DNA of 64,000 nt from assembly GCF_012844305.1 (NCBI RefSeq), contig NZ_JABANE010000053.1, positions 1 to 64,000 of the forward strand, written 5' to 3'. This document shows, in pieces, positions 25,958 to 35,804 of this stretch. How positions within the stretch are numbered: the stretch's first letter is position 1; every line of letters starts with the position of its first letter. The stretch comes from Flammeovirga aprica JL-4. Its GTDB lineage: Bacteria > Bacteroidota > Bacteroidia > Cytophagales > Flammeovirgaceae. The notes below the pieces were generated by a model. The model did no database searches and was not told where the DNA came from. It saw only the letters and a list, made by a program, of their open reading frames with translations. A program made the translations under genes and the position numbers.

Positions 25958-28342
25958 TTAATTTTCGAAGTAAATCTTCTCAAATTCAACAGTCTTTGTG
26001 ACATTTAATGAAGCTGATTGATCACCAATCATGATTTTAAACTCACCTGCTTCTACTGTCCACTTAAGGTTTTCTGCTACAAAAGCTAAATCCTTTCCGT
26101 TTAATGTAAACTCAACCACTTTAGACTCACCTGGCTTCAAGTTGACTTTTTCAAATCTTCTCAAACGCTTGTTGTCCGGTGTGATTGAAGCGTAAAGGTC
26201 TTTTGTATATAACTGAACTACTTCTTTACCTTCTACGTCTCCTGTGTTTTTTACAGTGACTGAAACCGTGAAATCATGGTAAGGAGTAATTTCATTTCTC
26301 GAAATCTTAATATCAGAATAATCGAAAGTTGTATAACTCAAACCAAAACCAAATGGATACTGGAATGGTAATGAAGAGTTGTAATCATACATACCTTCCA
26401 TTTTTTCTGACGCCTCTGATGGCTTGTGGTCATATGTACCTAAAGCATTTGGATACATTGGGTAAGAGTATGGAAGTTTACCACTAGGGTTTACTTCACC
26501 TACCAAAATATCTGCTAATGCATCGCCACCGAAGTTACCTGGCAAGTAAGTATGTACTACCGCTGCCATATCTTCTTCAAACTGAGAAATCAAACGAGGA
26601 CGACCTTCATTCAAGATCAACACTACTGGCTTGCCTGTTTTAGCTAAAGCCTCTGCTAACTTTCTTTGATTTTGTGAAATGTATAAATCATGCAAGTTAC
26701 CAGGAGTCTCAGTGTAAGTGTTTTCACCCAAGCATAAAAGAATCACATCTGAACCTTCTGAAGCTTTTACAGCCGCGTCGATGTCAATGTTTTTCTCTTC
26801 GTGATACAAACCTTCATGGTTGTATTCTACGCCCGAAGCAAAAGCTACATTTTCTTTCCCTAATTTATTTTGTACTGCCTCTAGGATGGTATTGTAATCT
26901 TGTGCAAATTCTTCTACTTTTTCACCTTGCCAAGAGTAAGTCCATCCACCGTTTAGTGTACGCATTGAGTTTGCGTTTGGACCTGCTACAAATACTTTTG
27001 TTCCTTTTTTAAGAGGAAGAATGTTTTCGTTGTTCTTTAATAAAGTGATTGATTCAGAAGCAGCATTATAAGCGATTTGCTCATGTTCTTTACTTCCAAA
27101 CTTAGGATAATCACCTTTTGATGGATAAGGAGTTTCGAATAACCCTAATTCCATTTTCACCTTCAAGACTCTGCGTACTGCATCATCAATTCTTGACATT
27201 GGCACCTCACCTTCGTTCACAAGTTCTACCAGCATTTCGGCAAACTTAAAGTTGTAAGGAACCATTGACATATCAATACCTGCATTGATTGATTTTTTAA
27301 CGGCCTCTTTGTGCGTATCCGCTACTTTGTCTCTGTTGTGAAGGTTTTCAATATCCGCCCAGTCTGTTACTACAAGTCCTTTGAAGCCTAGTTCTTCTTT
27401 CAACAACTTCGTCAAATACTTATAACTAGCATGTACTGGAGTGCCATTAATAATACCAGAGTTGATCATAATAGTATGAGCTCCAGCGTCAATAGCGGCT
27501 TTATATGATGGCAAATAATGCTCTCTTAACTCAATTTCAGGAAGGTAAGAAGGTGTTCTATCTTTACCTGATCTTTCACTACCATATCCTAGGAAGTGCT
27601 TGATACAAGACGCTACTTTTGTTTTGTCAGACAGGTCGTTGTTTTCACCTTCGTATCCATCTATAGCTGCAATACCCATTTGAGAAGTCAGGTAAACATC
27701 TTCACCGTACGTTTCCCAAATACGTGGCCATGCAGGATTACGTCCCATGTCCAATACTGGAGAGAAATCCCAAGGAATAGAACTTGCTCTTGTTTCGTAA
27801 GCAGTTACTGACGCACCCTGACGGTTTAGTTCTGTGTTCCAAGTGGCCGCCATCCCGATTTGTTGTGGGAAAAACGTTGCTCCAGCAGTATAAGTGGTTC
27901 CATGAATTGCATCTACTCCATACAATACTGGGACACCAATTTCTTTCATCGCTACTTTCTGGATCTGAGAAATTACCTCATTCCATTTATCAGTAGTTCT
28001 TGCTCTATTATTAGCTGTATTGAGTACAGAACCGATTTTGTACTTAACAATTGCTTCTTCCAGTAGTTTTTTGTCTAGCTTAAGAGGTTCATCACTTGCA
28101 AATCGACTTTCTCCCTTTGTAATCACATCAAGGGTAACCTGTGTCATTTGCCCTACTTTCTCCTCTAGCGATAATTGGTGAAGTATCTTCTCTACTTTCT
28201 CATCGATAGTTAGGTTACTATTTACAATCATCTCAATTTCCTCTGTATTTTTTTCGGGATTTGAGATATCCGGGGTATTAAAACCATACAGTACCGCACA
28301 CAAAGCAAGAGATGCAATACCCTTAGTCCAATTATGTTTCAT
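25958..28342 (-). CDS. Glycoside hydrolase family 3 beta-glucosidase (BglX-like)
   Basis: A 794-residue exported enzyme. A signal peptide covers about residues 1-22; the (beta/alpha)8 domain holds the substrate lysine-histidine 'CIKHFLGYG' (246-254) and the nucleophile Asp327 in 'GLVVTDWADI'. The alpha/beta sandwich starts at 'KVFVAGPNANSMRTLNGGW' (about 462), and a C-terminal fibronectin-III-like domain ends the protein ('VSVTVKNTGDVEGKEVVQLY'). It removes glucose from the ends of beta-glucan oligosaccharides, probably in the periplasm. It is the last gene of the susC-susD locus and has a possible -7 box of its own at 28421-28428. Confidence 0.92.
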   Translation of the reverse strand: MKHNWTKGIASLALCAVLYGFNTPDISNPEKNTEEIEMIVNSNLTIDEKVEKILHQLSLEEKVGQMTQVTLDVITKGESRFASDEPLKLDKKLLEEAIVKYKIGSVLNTANNRARTTDKWNEVISQIQKVAMKEIGVPVLYGVDAIHGTTYTAGATFFPQQIGMAATWNTELNRQGASVTAYETRASSIPWDFSPVLDMGRNPAWPRIWETYGEDVYLTSQMGIAAIDGYEGENNDLSDKTKVASCIKHFLGYGSERSGKDRTPSYLPEIELREHYLPSYKAAIDAGAHTIMINSGIINGTPVHASYKYLTKLLKEELGFKGLVVTDWADIENLHNRDKVADTHKEAVKKSINAGIDMSMVPYNFKFAEMLVELVNEGEVPMSRIDDAVRRVLKVKMELGLFETPYPSKGDYPKFGSKEHEQIAYNAASESITLLKNNENILPLKKGTKVFVAGPNANSMRTLNGGWTYSWQGEKVEEFAQDYNTILEAVQNKLGKENVAFASGVEYNHEGLYHEEKNIDIDAAVKASEGSDVILLCLGENTYTETPGNLHDLYISQNQRKLAEALAKTGKPVVLILNEGRPRLISQFEEDMAAVVHTYLPGNFGGDALADILVGEVNPSGKLPYSYPMYPNALGTYDHKPSEASEKMEGMYDYNSSLPFQYPFGFGLSYTTFDYSDIKISRNEITPYHDFTVSVTVKNTGDVEGKEVVQLYTKDLYASITPDNKRLRRFEKVNLKPGESKVVEFTLNGKDLAFVAENLKWTVEAGEFKIMIGDQSASLNVTKTVEFEKIYFEN

Positions 28343-28420
28343 TTTCTTATCAATAAATTTAGATAGTTAAGTACTTAAGTGATAGAATTAAGTAATATTC
28401 ATTTATAATTTTTAGCTGAT

Positions 28421-28428
28421 CAAAGATA
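28421..28428 (-). promoter_or_regulatory. Possible -7 box upstream of GH3
   Basis: On the minus strand this reads TATCTTTG, matching TAnnTTTG, 79 bp before the GH3 start codon. No -33 TTG at the right distance, so support is partial. Confidence 0.35.
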
Positions 28429-28537
28429 GAATATTCTTCTTCTTCCTCTCTGATTTTTTCAATTATTAATTAATTCATTAAAAAAGCTAAATATCAATAT
28501 TCCCTTAAGTCCCTAGCCAGCAAGACATTTTGTAGAA

Positions 28538-28558
28538 GGGAGCCCAAAGTAGGCTCCC
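28538..28558. other. Intra-locus hairpin between PKD lipoprotein and GH3 genes
   Basis: GGGAGCC (28538-28544) and GGCTCCC (28552-28558) form a GC-rich hairpin 38 bp after the lipoprotein stop codon. On the minus strand it lacks a T run, so it more likely protects or processes the upstream mRNA than terminates it. Confidence 0.45.
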
Positions 28559-28595
28559 CTTTATTTATTAAGTAACCTAAAGTACTTTTGTTGTA

Positions 28596-30053
28596 TTATA
28601 GAAGTTTAAAATCTGAAATGTAGAAAGTACCTGGTCTAGTATGTCCTTCACCTCCGATTTGGATGATCACTTTGTCATAAATTGTTTTCTCACTATGATC
28701 TGAGAAATCAAAAGTAATTTCAACCCAGTGTCCCATGTCATCTTCACCCATTGTGTACAACGCTTCAGCTCTTGTTTGCCAAGCATTACCACCGTCTAGC
28801 GTGTTTTCTAAACGTAAGGCTACTGTTGGGCTCATTGCCACTTCACCTAACCAATCTGGAGTTTCAGCAGCAGATGATGGTGTTGTGAAATCGTTACCAC
28901 GTAAGAAGTAAACTTTCATTGAGAACTTATTTCTTGTGCTCAAATCTAATCTGTAAGGTAATTCTGTTTGGTAGTTCTGCCACCATCCGTCTTCACCTGC
29001 AGTTGCAGTTCTTTCATACTTACCAACTAATTCCATTGGATTTCCAAGTTGATCAAAATTCTCAATACCTGTTTCAACAATTAAGTCAGCATCAGTTACA
29101 AAAGTTGTATTTGTATTACCACCGAAATCATCATATAGATCATTTGCTTCGAATGGCTTTTCTACTGGAGGAGCAACTGGTCTTTCAAAACCTTCACGAA
29201 CAAAACCATAGTACCAAGCGTTACCGTCACCACCAATAGTTCTTAAGTACATCTCATCTTCCGTTAATTTCATGATTTTATACTCTGAACCACCTGTGTG
29301 CCATGATGGGAAACCGTCACCGCCGAAAGTTAAATATTTACCATCTTCTTTATCAGAAATTGCCCACGTCCAAGCTGACTGATCATTAAATTCGATTGCA
29401 TAAGTATGGTCATCATCATCTGCTAAAAGAGTACCGCCTTTTGATGTAAACCAATCAGCCATATAGTCTTTAGCATATGAGTCACCGTTATTTGTAAGTG
29501 TATACTTAAAACCATTTAAGTTGAAGTTCATCACATCATCATAAGCACCTCTTCCTTCTTTTTGATTAGCCTCAGCTGCCCACCAGTTAGGATCTTCTCC
29601 TGCAGGATCACCAATACCCATGTGACCTGCTGTTGCTTTATCAAATACCCAGTTTTTACCTTCTGTGTTAGAACCGCCACCTGTCAAGAAGTTGTAGTCG
29701 TCACGATCTAATAAAGTAAAATCTGTTTGAGCGATATTGATCGTCTGTGTTTTTGAAGCCTGACCACCGCTCATGATCACTGTCATTGTCACTTCATAGT
29801 CACCTTCCACAGCATACTCTGCTGTTACTTTATCTCCTTTTGCTGTAGCTCCTGTTCCAAATTCCCAGAATGCAATTGAACCGTTAGTTGTATTGGCGAA
29901 TTCAACGATGTTAGGATTATCTGCAGTTGGAGTTACTGTAAAAGATAAATTTGATTCTGTTGGTGCTGGACCTACGTCTGGATCACTTGAAGTACAACCC
30001 GCCATCCCTAAAAGGATGACAAAGCTTAAGAATGAATATATATATTGTTTCAT
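28596..30053 (-). CDS. PKD-domain surface glycan-binding lipoprotein
   Basis: A 485-residue lipoprotein (Cys20 after Gly-Met-Ala-Gly). Residues about 35-108 are a PKD domain ('FWEFGTGATAKGDKVTAEYAVEGDYEVTMTV' is its core). The middle (110-290) is rich in Trp and Tyr ('NWWAAEANQKEG', 'WTWAISDKEDGKYLTFGGDGFPSWHTGG'). The C-terminal third resembles a jelly-roll carbohydrate-binding module ('NKFSMKVYFLRG', 'HWVEITFDFSDHS'). Its place directly after susD is that of a SusE/F-like surface glycan-binding protein. No catalytic motif is seen. It probably captures the polysaccharide at the surface for the SusCD importer. Confidence 0.8.
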   Translation of the reverse strand: MKQYIYSFLSFVILLGMAGCTSSDPDVGPAPTESNLSFTVTPTADNPNIVEFANTTNGSIAFWEFGTGATAKGDKVTAEYAVEGDYEVTMTVIMSGGQASKTQTINIAQTDFTLLDRDDYNFLTGGGSNTEGKNWVFDKATAGHMGIGDPAGEDPNWWAAEANQKEGRGAYDDVMNFNLNGFKYTLTNNGDSYAKDYMADWFTSKGGTLLADDDDHTYAIEFNDQSAWTWAISDKEDGKYLTFGGDGFPSWHTGGSEYKIMKLTEDEMYLRTIGGDGNAWYYGFVREGFERPVAPPVEKPFEANDLYDDFGGNTNTTFVTDADLIVETGIENFDQLGNPMELVGKYERTATAGEDGWWQNYQTELPYRLDLSTRNKFSMKVYFLRGNDFTTPSSAAETPDWLGEVAMSPTVALRLENTLDGGNAWQTRAEALYTMGEDDMGHWVEITFDFSDHSEKTIYDKVIIQIGGEGHTRPGTFYISDFKLL

Positions 30054-30078
30054 TGTATTAGAATCTTTTAGTATGTGA

Positions 30079-31722
30079 TTAATAACCGTCGTTTTGTTTT
30101 AACAATGGATGTAAATCCACTTCAACTTGAGGAATTGGTAAGAAACCTTTCTTCGATTTATCAAAAGTTACATTGTAAGTTTCAGCAACTCCGATATCAC
30201 CTGTCATGTTGTCTCCATTAGCATCTACATATTGTGCTCCTTCGTCTGTTGGTGCCGTTAAAACATATCCTGATACATTAATTTCATCAGCAGCAGCATC
30301 TACACCTCTTCTTAATACATCGAAGTAACGGTGTCCTTCCATTGCTAACTCTACTCTTCTTTCCTTTTGGATATCCTCCAAAGTAACCACAGACTTCGCT
30401 CCTAAACCTGCTCTCTGACGCACTTGGTTTACATAAGATGAAGCTTTAGCAGGACTTGCTGTTACGTTTAATTCAGCAGCCATTAATAAAACATCTGCTA
30501 AACGAATGTAGTGGTAATTCTGAGCCCAGTTCAATTCAGTGTTCACATCTGTCTTGTTCCAACCATGAGTTGTATACTTTTTAGTATGCATCGATGTGAA
30601 ATTATAATGTGCCTGGTAAGTAGAGCCCGCCTGATCAATTAGATCTTTAGCATAAATAATTGTTGCTGGCTTTCTTAAGTCACCTGCTTCAAATGATTGC
30701 TCTAATTCACGTGTTGGAGCCATAAAACCCCATCCTTGTGCTAAGACATCTGAGTTATGACCACGTGGTCCTGACATCTGACATAAAATAGAACCGTAAG
30801 ACCAGTCACCCCAGTCACCAGAACCTGTATTGGCAAAAGGAACTTCAAAAATTACCTCTTTGTTGTAATTACCGTTTTCGTTAAATAAATCAGCATAATT
30901 ACTAGCTAATACAGCTCCTGAGTTATTGATTACATCGTCAGCCATTGTAATTGCTGAAGAATTTGTAATAGGAGCTCCATCGCCGTTTACTGGCAATTCA
31001 CTCTTGTTGTAGTATCCTGTATAGAACAAAAATACTTTTACTAATTCTGCTTCAGCTGCATATTTTGTCAAACGACCTTCTTCTCCTTCCGGAATAGTTT
31101 CAGCCATTAAAGAAATCGCCTCTACCATGTCCGTTGCAATCTGAGCATAAAGCACTTCTGGAGTAGCTTGTGTAATTTCCTGCCAAGCAGTACCTTCTAG
31201 AGGCTCAGTGTACATTGGTACATTTTCAAACAGTCTTGCCAATTCAAAGTAGTAGTGCGCTCTTAAGAATAATGCCTCACCTTTGTAATTGCTTTTGATT
31301 GTTTCTTCAGCAGTAGTAAACTCGATCTTGTCGTAGTTTGCTAACAATGTATTCGCTCTTTGAATACCTCCAAAACACTTATCCCAAGCTGCTTTACCAG
31401 CAATGTTGTTGGTCTGTGATTGGAACTTACTCATCTCCTGATAGTACATCATGTCTTGGCCTGAAGGATCACCGCCAGTCATAGCGTCATCACCCATTGC
31501 CATATCAAACATTCTTACTTCATTAGGATTACCGTCTTTATAATCTGAGCGGAGTTTTTCATAGACACCTATCAAAGCTTGTCTTGCTTCTTTTGATGTT
31601 CTGAAAAATGTATCTGCTGTTTGTGAATCGGTTGGTTTAAGTTCCAAAAAATCTGAACATGAAGTCATTGACATTGCACCAATAACAAGACCTCCTGCGA
31701 CTAATATATCTTTAATTTTCAT
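30079..31722 (-). CDS. SusD/RagB-family outer-membrane lipoprotein
   Basis: A SusD homologue of 547 residues from the chosen start. Lipobox 'MSMTSCSDFLELKP', then tetratricopeptide-like helices ('EALFLRAHYYFELARLFENVPMYTEP') and the SusD closing region ('IQKERRVELAMEGHRYFDVLRRG'). The open frame reaches back to 31749, overlapping susC, but the ATG at 31722 follows susC's stop by 13 bp, has an AGAGGAAA stretch before it and gives a normal signal peptide, so I chose it. With SusC it forms the lid-and-barrel glycan importer. Confidence 0.95.
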   Translation of the reverse strand: MKIKDILVAGGLVIGAMSMTSCSDFLELKPTDSQTADTFFRTSKEARQALIGVYEKLRSDYKDGNPNEVRMFDMAMGDDAMTGGDPSGQDMMYYQEMSKFQSQTNNIAGKAAWDKCFGGIQRANTLLANYDKIEFTTAEETIKSNYKGEALFLRAHYYFELARLFENVPMYTEPLEGTAWQEITQATPEVLYAQIATDMVEAISLMAETIPEGEEGRLTKYAAEAELVKVFLFYTGYYNKSELPVNGDGAPITNSSAITMADDVINNSGAVLASNYADLFNENGNYNKEVIFEVPFANTGSGDWGDWSYGSILCQMSGPRGHNSDVLAQGWGFMAPTRELEQSFEAGDLRKPATIIYAKDLIDQAGSTYQAHYNFTSMHTKKYTTHGWNKTDVNTELNWAQNYHYIRLADVLLMAAELNVTASPAKASSYVNQVRQRAGLGAKSVVTLEDIQKERRVELAMEGHRYFDVLRRGVDAAADEINVSGYVLTAPTDEGAQYVDANGDNMTGDIGVAETYNVTFDKSKKGFLPIPQVEVDLHPLLKQNDGY

Positions 31723-31735
31723 TTTGATTTTCCTC

Positions 31736-34700
31736 TTAGAATGTAACATTTAATCCCAATAAGTATGATCTAGCTTGTGGATATGAACCGTTGTCATAAC
31801 CAGTCCAAGCATCGTCGTCACCACTATGTGCTGCTTCCGGATCCATTCCAGAATACTCTGTGAATGTTAGTAAGTTGTTACCTGACACATAGATTCTTAA
31901 TTTGCTCATTCCAGCTTTCTTACTGATGTGGGTAGGAAGTGTGTAACCGATCTGTAAGTTTTTCAATCTTAAGTAAGAAGCATCTTCGATGTGAACCATA
32001 TCATTCATCTTCGTGTAGTTATTGTTCTTGTCATCGTAAGTGAATCTTGGGAATTCATTAGTAGTACCTTCTCCTGTCCAGCGGTTTAACCAGCGAGTAG
32101 GGTAGTTTTGTCCTTGTCTCAAGTCATGACGCAATGTACCGTTTACCATTTTAGCACCTGCTTGACCTTGCCAGAACATTGATAAATCAAATCCTTTGTA
32201 ATCCATTCTTACATTCAAACCGTACATCCATGAGTGGACTGGAGCTCCGATATTTACTCTGTCTTCGTTGTCAATTTTACCATCACCGTTTACATCTACA
32301 TAGCGGATATCACCAGGCTGAGCATTAGGCTGAATTAATTGTCCCTCTTTGTTATGAGCATCGATTTCTCCTTGGTTCTGGAAAATACCGTTTGTTTTAA
32401 ATCCGAAGAAGTATGGTAGTGGCTGACCTTCTTCCATCATCAACTGACCTTCTGTCTGGAATAATGAAGGACCGTAGATTCTGCCGTCACCGTTTGCTAC
32501 TTTCAATACTTTGTTGTCATTGTAAGAAGCGTTTGCTGTGATGTCGAAGTGGAAATCACCGTCTCTTTTCGAGTAAGTTAATGAAGCTTCAATACCTTGG
32601 TTTCTTACTGTACCTAAGTTGTAGTTAGGACCTGTAACACCTGTGAAACCTGGAACTGGAAGTGTACCTAATAAGTCTTGACGCTCTCTAGAGTAAAAGT
32701 CGAATGTTGCTGAGATTTTGTCATCCAAGAATCCAACATCAATACCTAAATCAACTTCTGATGCCGCTTCCCATTTCAAATCAGGGTTAGACATTCTTGT
32801 GATACCATAACCAGGAACCATTGTCTGATCCGTACCGATTGGGTATGAAGGTGTGTTGCCGAATAATTCTAAGTAACCAAATGCACCGATGTTTTCGTTA
32901 CCTACTCTACCCCATGATGCTCTTAACTTTAAGAAGTTTACAACGTCATTAGATTTTAAGAATTCTTCTTGTGAAATGATCCAACCTGCTTGTACTGATG
33001 GGAAGAAACCAAATTTATTGTTCGGACCAAAGTTTGACGATCCATCGTAACGTGCTGTTGCTGAAAGCAAGTATTTCTCTTTGTAGTTATAACCAACTTT
33101 ACCAAAGAATGATACTAATCTATGTTGCCAATCTAATTGACCATTACCTTTTTGTGTCTCATCGTCAGCACCGTTGTTTACCCATGCATAATCCCATCCT
33201 GGAATCTGTAAGTTGTTTCTTGATGAACCTACTTGAACACCTGAACCGTCTCTTAACGTAGTACCTAATAAGGCATCGAAAGAGTGATCACCGAATTTCT
33301 TGTTGTATGACAATACATTCTCCCATTGGTACACTACATATGAACCTGCTGATTGATTAACACCTGATACTGAAACTTGGTTTACGTTGTTGTAGTATGC
33401 TTCAGGGTTGTAACCTCTGTTGCCCCAGTTTCCAATATCTACACCAAAGTCAGTTCTGAATTTCAAACCTTTGATTCCTGGAGTTGCCTCAACGAATACA
33501 TTACCTAAGAATTTATTGCTAGCATCTTCGCTGTAAGTGTTGTTGATTCTTGCCATTGGGTTAACTATCTCTCTCAATCCTTGCTCTGAAATACCGTAGT
33601 ATCTACCGTTTTTGTTTGCAGGTTTTACTGCGTAAGTATCATACTCTTGGATTTTGTCAGGACGATCTTCCCAAACTGTTGTTAAAGGATCGTGTAATAA
33701 TGCGTTTTGTAAAACGCCACCAAATTGGTTTTGCTCGTTGATACCTTTCTTTTCTTCTCTTGAGAAAGTGATATTAGAACCAGATCTGAAATACTCTGAA
33801 ATCTTGTGAGAAGAGTTCAAACGAATTGTGTATCTGTCAAAGTTTGACTTTTCAGGAGCTACAATACCTTGCTGACCGAAATAACCAACTGAAGCTAAGA
33901 AAGTAGATGTTTCGCTACCACCTGACATTTGTACTGTATGACTTTGAATAGGTGCTTGTTGGAAAATTTGATCTTGCCAGTTTGTATTCGTAGTGTTGTT
34001 CGCCATATCTTCCGGAGAGTACTTTAAACCTCCGCCAGCGTTTAATGAACCTTCATTGTGGAACATCATATATTGATTAGCGTCAAGCAATGGTGTTTTT
34101 CTCCATGCTTCCTGAATACCAATGTAACCATCGTAAGATACGATTGTTCTACCTGCTTTACCTTTCTTTGTAGAAACTAATACTACACCGTTTGCACCTC
34201 TTGAACCGTAGATTGCTGCAGATGCCGCATCTTTTAATACCTCAATTGATTCGATATCGTTAGGGTTTAAGAAGTTGATGTTATCCATTTGTACACCATC
34301 AACTACATATAAAGGAGTGTTGTTTCTGTTTGAACCAGTACCACGAACACGGATATCAATATTTGAACCTGGCTGACCAGATACCGGCGTTACAATTACA
34401 CCTGCTGTTTTACCTTGTAATGATTGTGCTGCGTTTTGAACAGGTGTTTGTGTAATATCATCTGATTTTACTGAAGCAATAGCACCTGTTACTACTGATT
34501 TCTTCTGTACTTGATAACCTACTACTACTACTTCTTCTAATTGTTCTACATCTTCTGCTAAAGAGATGTTGATGGTAGTTTGCGTACCAATCACAACCGA
34601 TTGTTGCGTATAACCAATAAAAGAGAAAATTAACTCTGAAGCTCCTGCGGGAACTGATAATTTGTAGTTACCATCAAAATCTGTGATTGTACCAGTTGAA

Positions 34701-34867
34701 GTACCTTTTACTTTTACATTTACACCAGGTAATAAACTACCATCTCCTGCGGCAGTAACCTGTCCTGTAATCATTCGGTCTTGTGCATTTGAAACGTATG
34801 CTGTTAACATTAAGCACACGCACACAAGTAACGAAAGAACATTTTTAGATTGTAAAAAATTTTTCAT
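31736..34867 (-). CDS. SusC/RagA-family TonB-dependent outer-membrane transporter
   Basis: A 1043-residue SusC homologue: signal peptide 1-28; carboxypeptidase-regulatory-like domain (30-105, 'ITGQVTAAGDGSLLPGVNV'); TonB-box-like 'EEVVVVGY' (about 112-119); plug ('TPLYVVDGVQM', 'IESIEVLKDAASAAIYGSRGANGVVLV'); and a 22-strand barrel ending in 'LGLNVTF'. It has no N-terminal STN domain, so it does not signal through a FecR factor. It imports oligosaccharides using TonB energy together with SusD. It heads the minus-strand susC-susD-PKD-GH3 locus. Confidence 0.97.
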   Translation of the reverse strand: MKNFLQSKNVLSLLVCVCLMLTAYVSNAQDRMITGQVTAAGDGSLLPGVNVKVKGTSTGTITDFDGNYKLSVPAGASELIFSFIGYTQQSVVIGTQTTINISLAEDVEQLEEVVVVGYQVQKKSVVTGAIASVKSDDITQTPVQNAAQSLQGKTAGVIVTPVSGQPGSNIDIRVRGTGSNRNNTPLYVVDGVQMDNINFLNPNDIESIEVLKDAASAAIYGSRGANGVVLVSTKKGKAGRTIVSYDGYIGIQEAWRKTPLLDANQYMMFHNEGSLNAGGGLKYSPEDMANNTTNTNWQDQIFQQAPIQSHTVQMSGGSETSTFLASVGYFGQQGIVAPEKSNFDRYTIRLNSSHKISEYFRSGSNITFSREEKKGINEQNQFGGVLQNALLHDPLTTVWEDRPDKIQEYDTYAVKPANKNGRYYGISEQGLREIVNPMARINNTYSEDASNKFLGNVFVEATPGIKGLKFRTDFGVDIGNWGNRGYNPEAYYNNVNQVSVSGVNQSAGSYVVYQWENVLSYNKKFGDHSFDALLGTTLRDGSGVQVGSSRNNLQIPGWDYAWVNNGADDETQKGNGQLDWQHRLVSFFGKVGYNYKEKYLLSATARYDGSSNFGPNNKFGFFPSVQAGWIISQEEFLKSNDVVNFLKLRASWGRVGNENIGAFGYLELFGNTPSYPIGTDQTMVPGYGITRMSNPDLKWEAASEVDLGIDVGFLDDKISATFDFYSRERQDLLGTLPVPGFTGVTGPNYNLGTVRNQGIEASLTYSKRDGDFHFDITANASYNDNKVLKVANGDGRIYGPSLFQTEGQLMMEEGQPLPYFFGFKTNGIFQNQGEIDAHNKEGQLIQPNAQPGDIRYVDVNGDGKIDNEDRVNIGAPVHSWMYGLNVRMDYKGFDLSMFWQGQAGAKMVNGTLRHDLRQGQNYPTRWLNRWTGEGTTNEFPRFTYDDKNNNYTKMNDMVHIEDASYLRLKNLQIGYTLPTHISKKAGMSKLRIYVSGNNLLTFTEYSGMDPEAAHSGDDDAWTGYDNGSYPQARSYLLGLNVTF

Positions 34868-35737
34868 TCCATTAAGTTTTGCGATAGAATAAAGAAGAGT
34901 TAAAATTTTTCAGTGTGTGTTATATAACTCTTTCTATAAAGTGAACAGTTGAACTTGCGCTTTTTGTTTTTCTGTCAATTCAAACATACTAGGTTGATGT
35001 ATATATATGCAAATTCAAAATTAGTGAATATTTTTTAATGTATAATTTAAATAAAATAACATAAAACACTGATATTGTGATTATTACAGAATAAGTGTAG
35101 CAAATACATCCATTTTTATAATCATTTAAAAAAAATCGTTTTTAACACAAAATTTTAATAAAATAGGATGAAATATCACTAGAAAAAAAGGGAATTAATA
35201 AAGAATCCATGCTTAAAAAATATGTTACAGGTTTAACGTCTATTAATTTACGATTACTAATTTATCTTATTTATCGTTAATTAATTTATTATCTAATAAC
35301 AAATCTAAGTACATAATATGTTGTTTCAATCTCTCATGTAAGGAAAAATGTACTTTAATGAATTGAATAAAGGTTGTTTTTTCACTCAACCGGTCCCAAA
35401 AAGTTGTAATATCTTCAATGAAATGCTAAACAATCTCATCAGTCATTTATAAAATAGAAGCGAAAAGATGGTACTTGTTGTGGTTTGTGAGACGTAAGAG
35501 ATTGCGTTTATAAGGATCTATCACAATCAACGTAACAACGCTTAAATTGAAAAGCATACCCATAATGCCTTGTGTCTCCAAAACCTTCACAAAGAACTTT
35601 TCTTTATAGACCAGAATACTAATCACTGTCATTACGTAGTGGTGAGGTTAAAACAAATGTTTTGGGTTCTAAGCAATAAGTCAAAAATAAATCATAGATA
35701 ATTTTGAATTTGTACTTACATATTCAAATACACAAAA
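34868..35737. other. Long AT-rich region upstream of susC
   Basis: About 870 bp without a convincing gene. On the minus strand TAATTTTG (35023-35016) could be a susC -7 box with a 140-nt leader, but no -33 TTG is seen. A 61-codon frame at 35447-35632 (minus) has hydrophobic content and no recognisable relative; I treat it as non-coding or a remnant. Confidence 0.4.
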
Positions 35738-35763
35738 AAGGCCATCGCTTTCGCGACAGCCTT
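35738..35763 (-). terminator. Terminator of pckA
   Basis: On the minus strand AAGGC..TCGC-GAAA-GCGA..GCCTT forms a stem with two internal mismatches and a GNRA tetraloop, then a T run. Confidence 0.7.
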
Positions 35764-35804
35764 CTGTAAATGTAAACTTATGCTACTATTAATATAATAT
35801 GATA

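Noticed and set aside
35447-35632. 61-codon minus-strand ORF upstream of the pckA terminator
   Set aside because: No start context, no recognised relative, unusual hydrophobic and basic mix; kept only as a remark in the intergenic entry.
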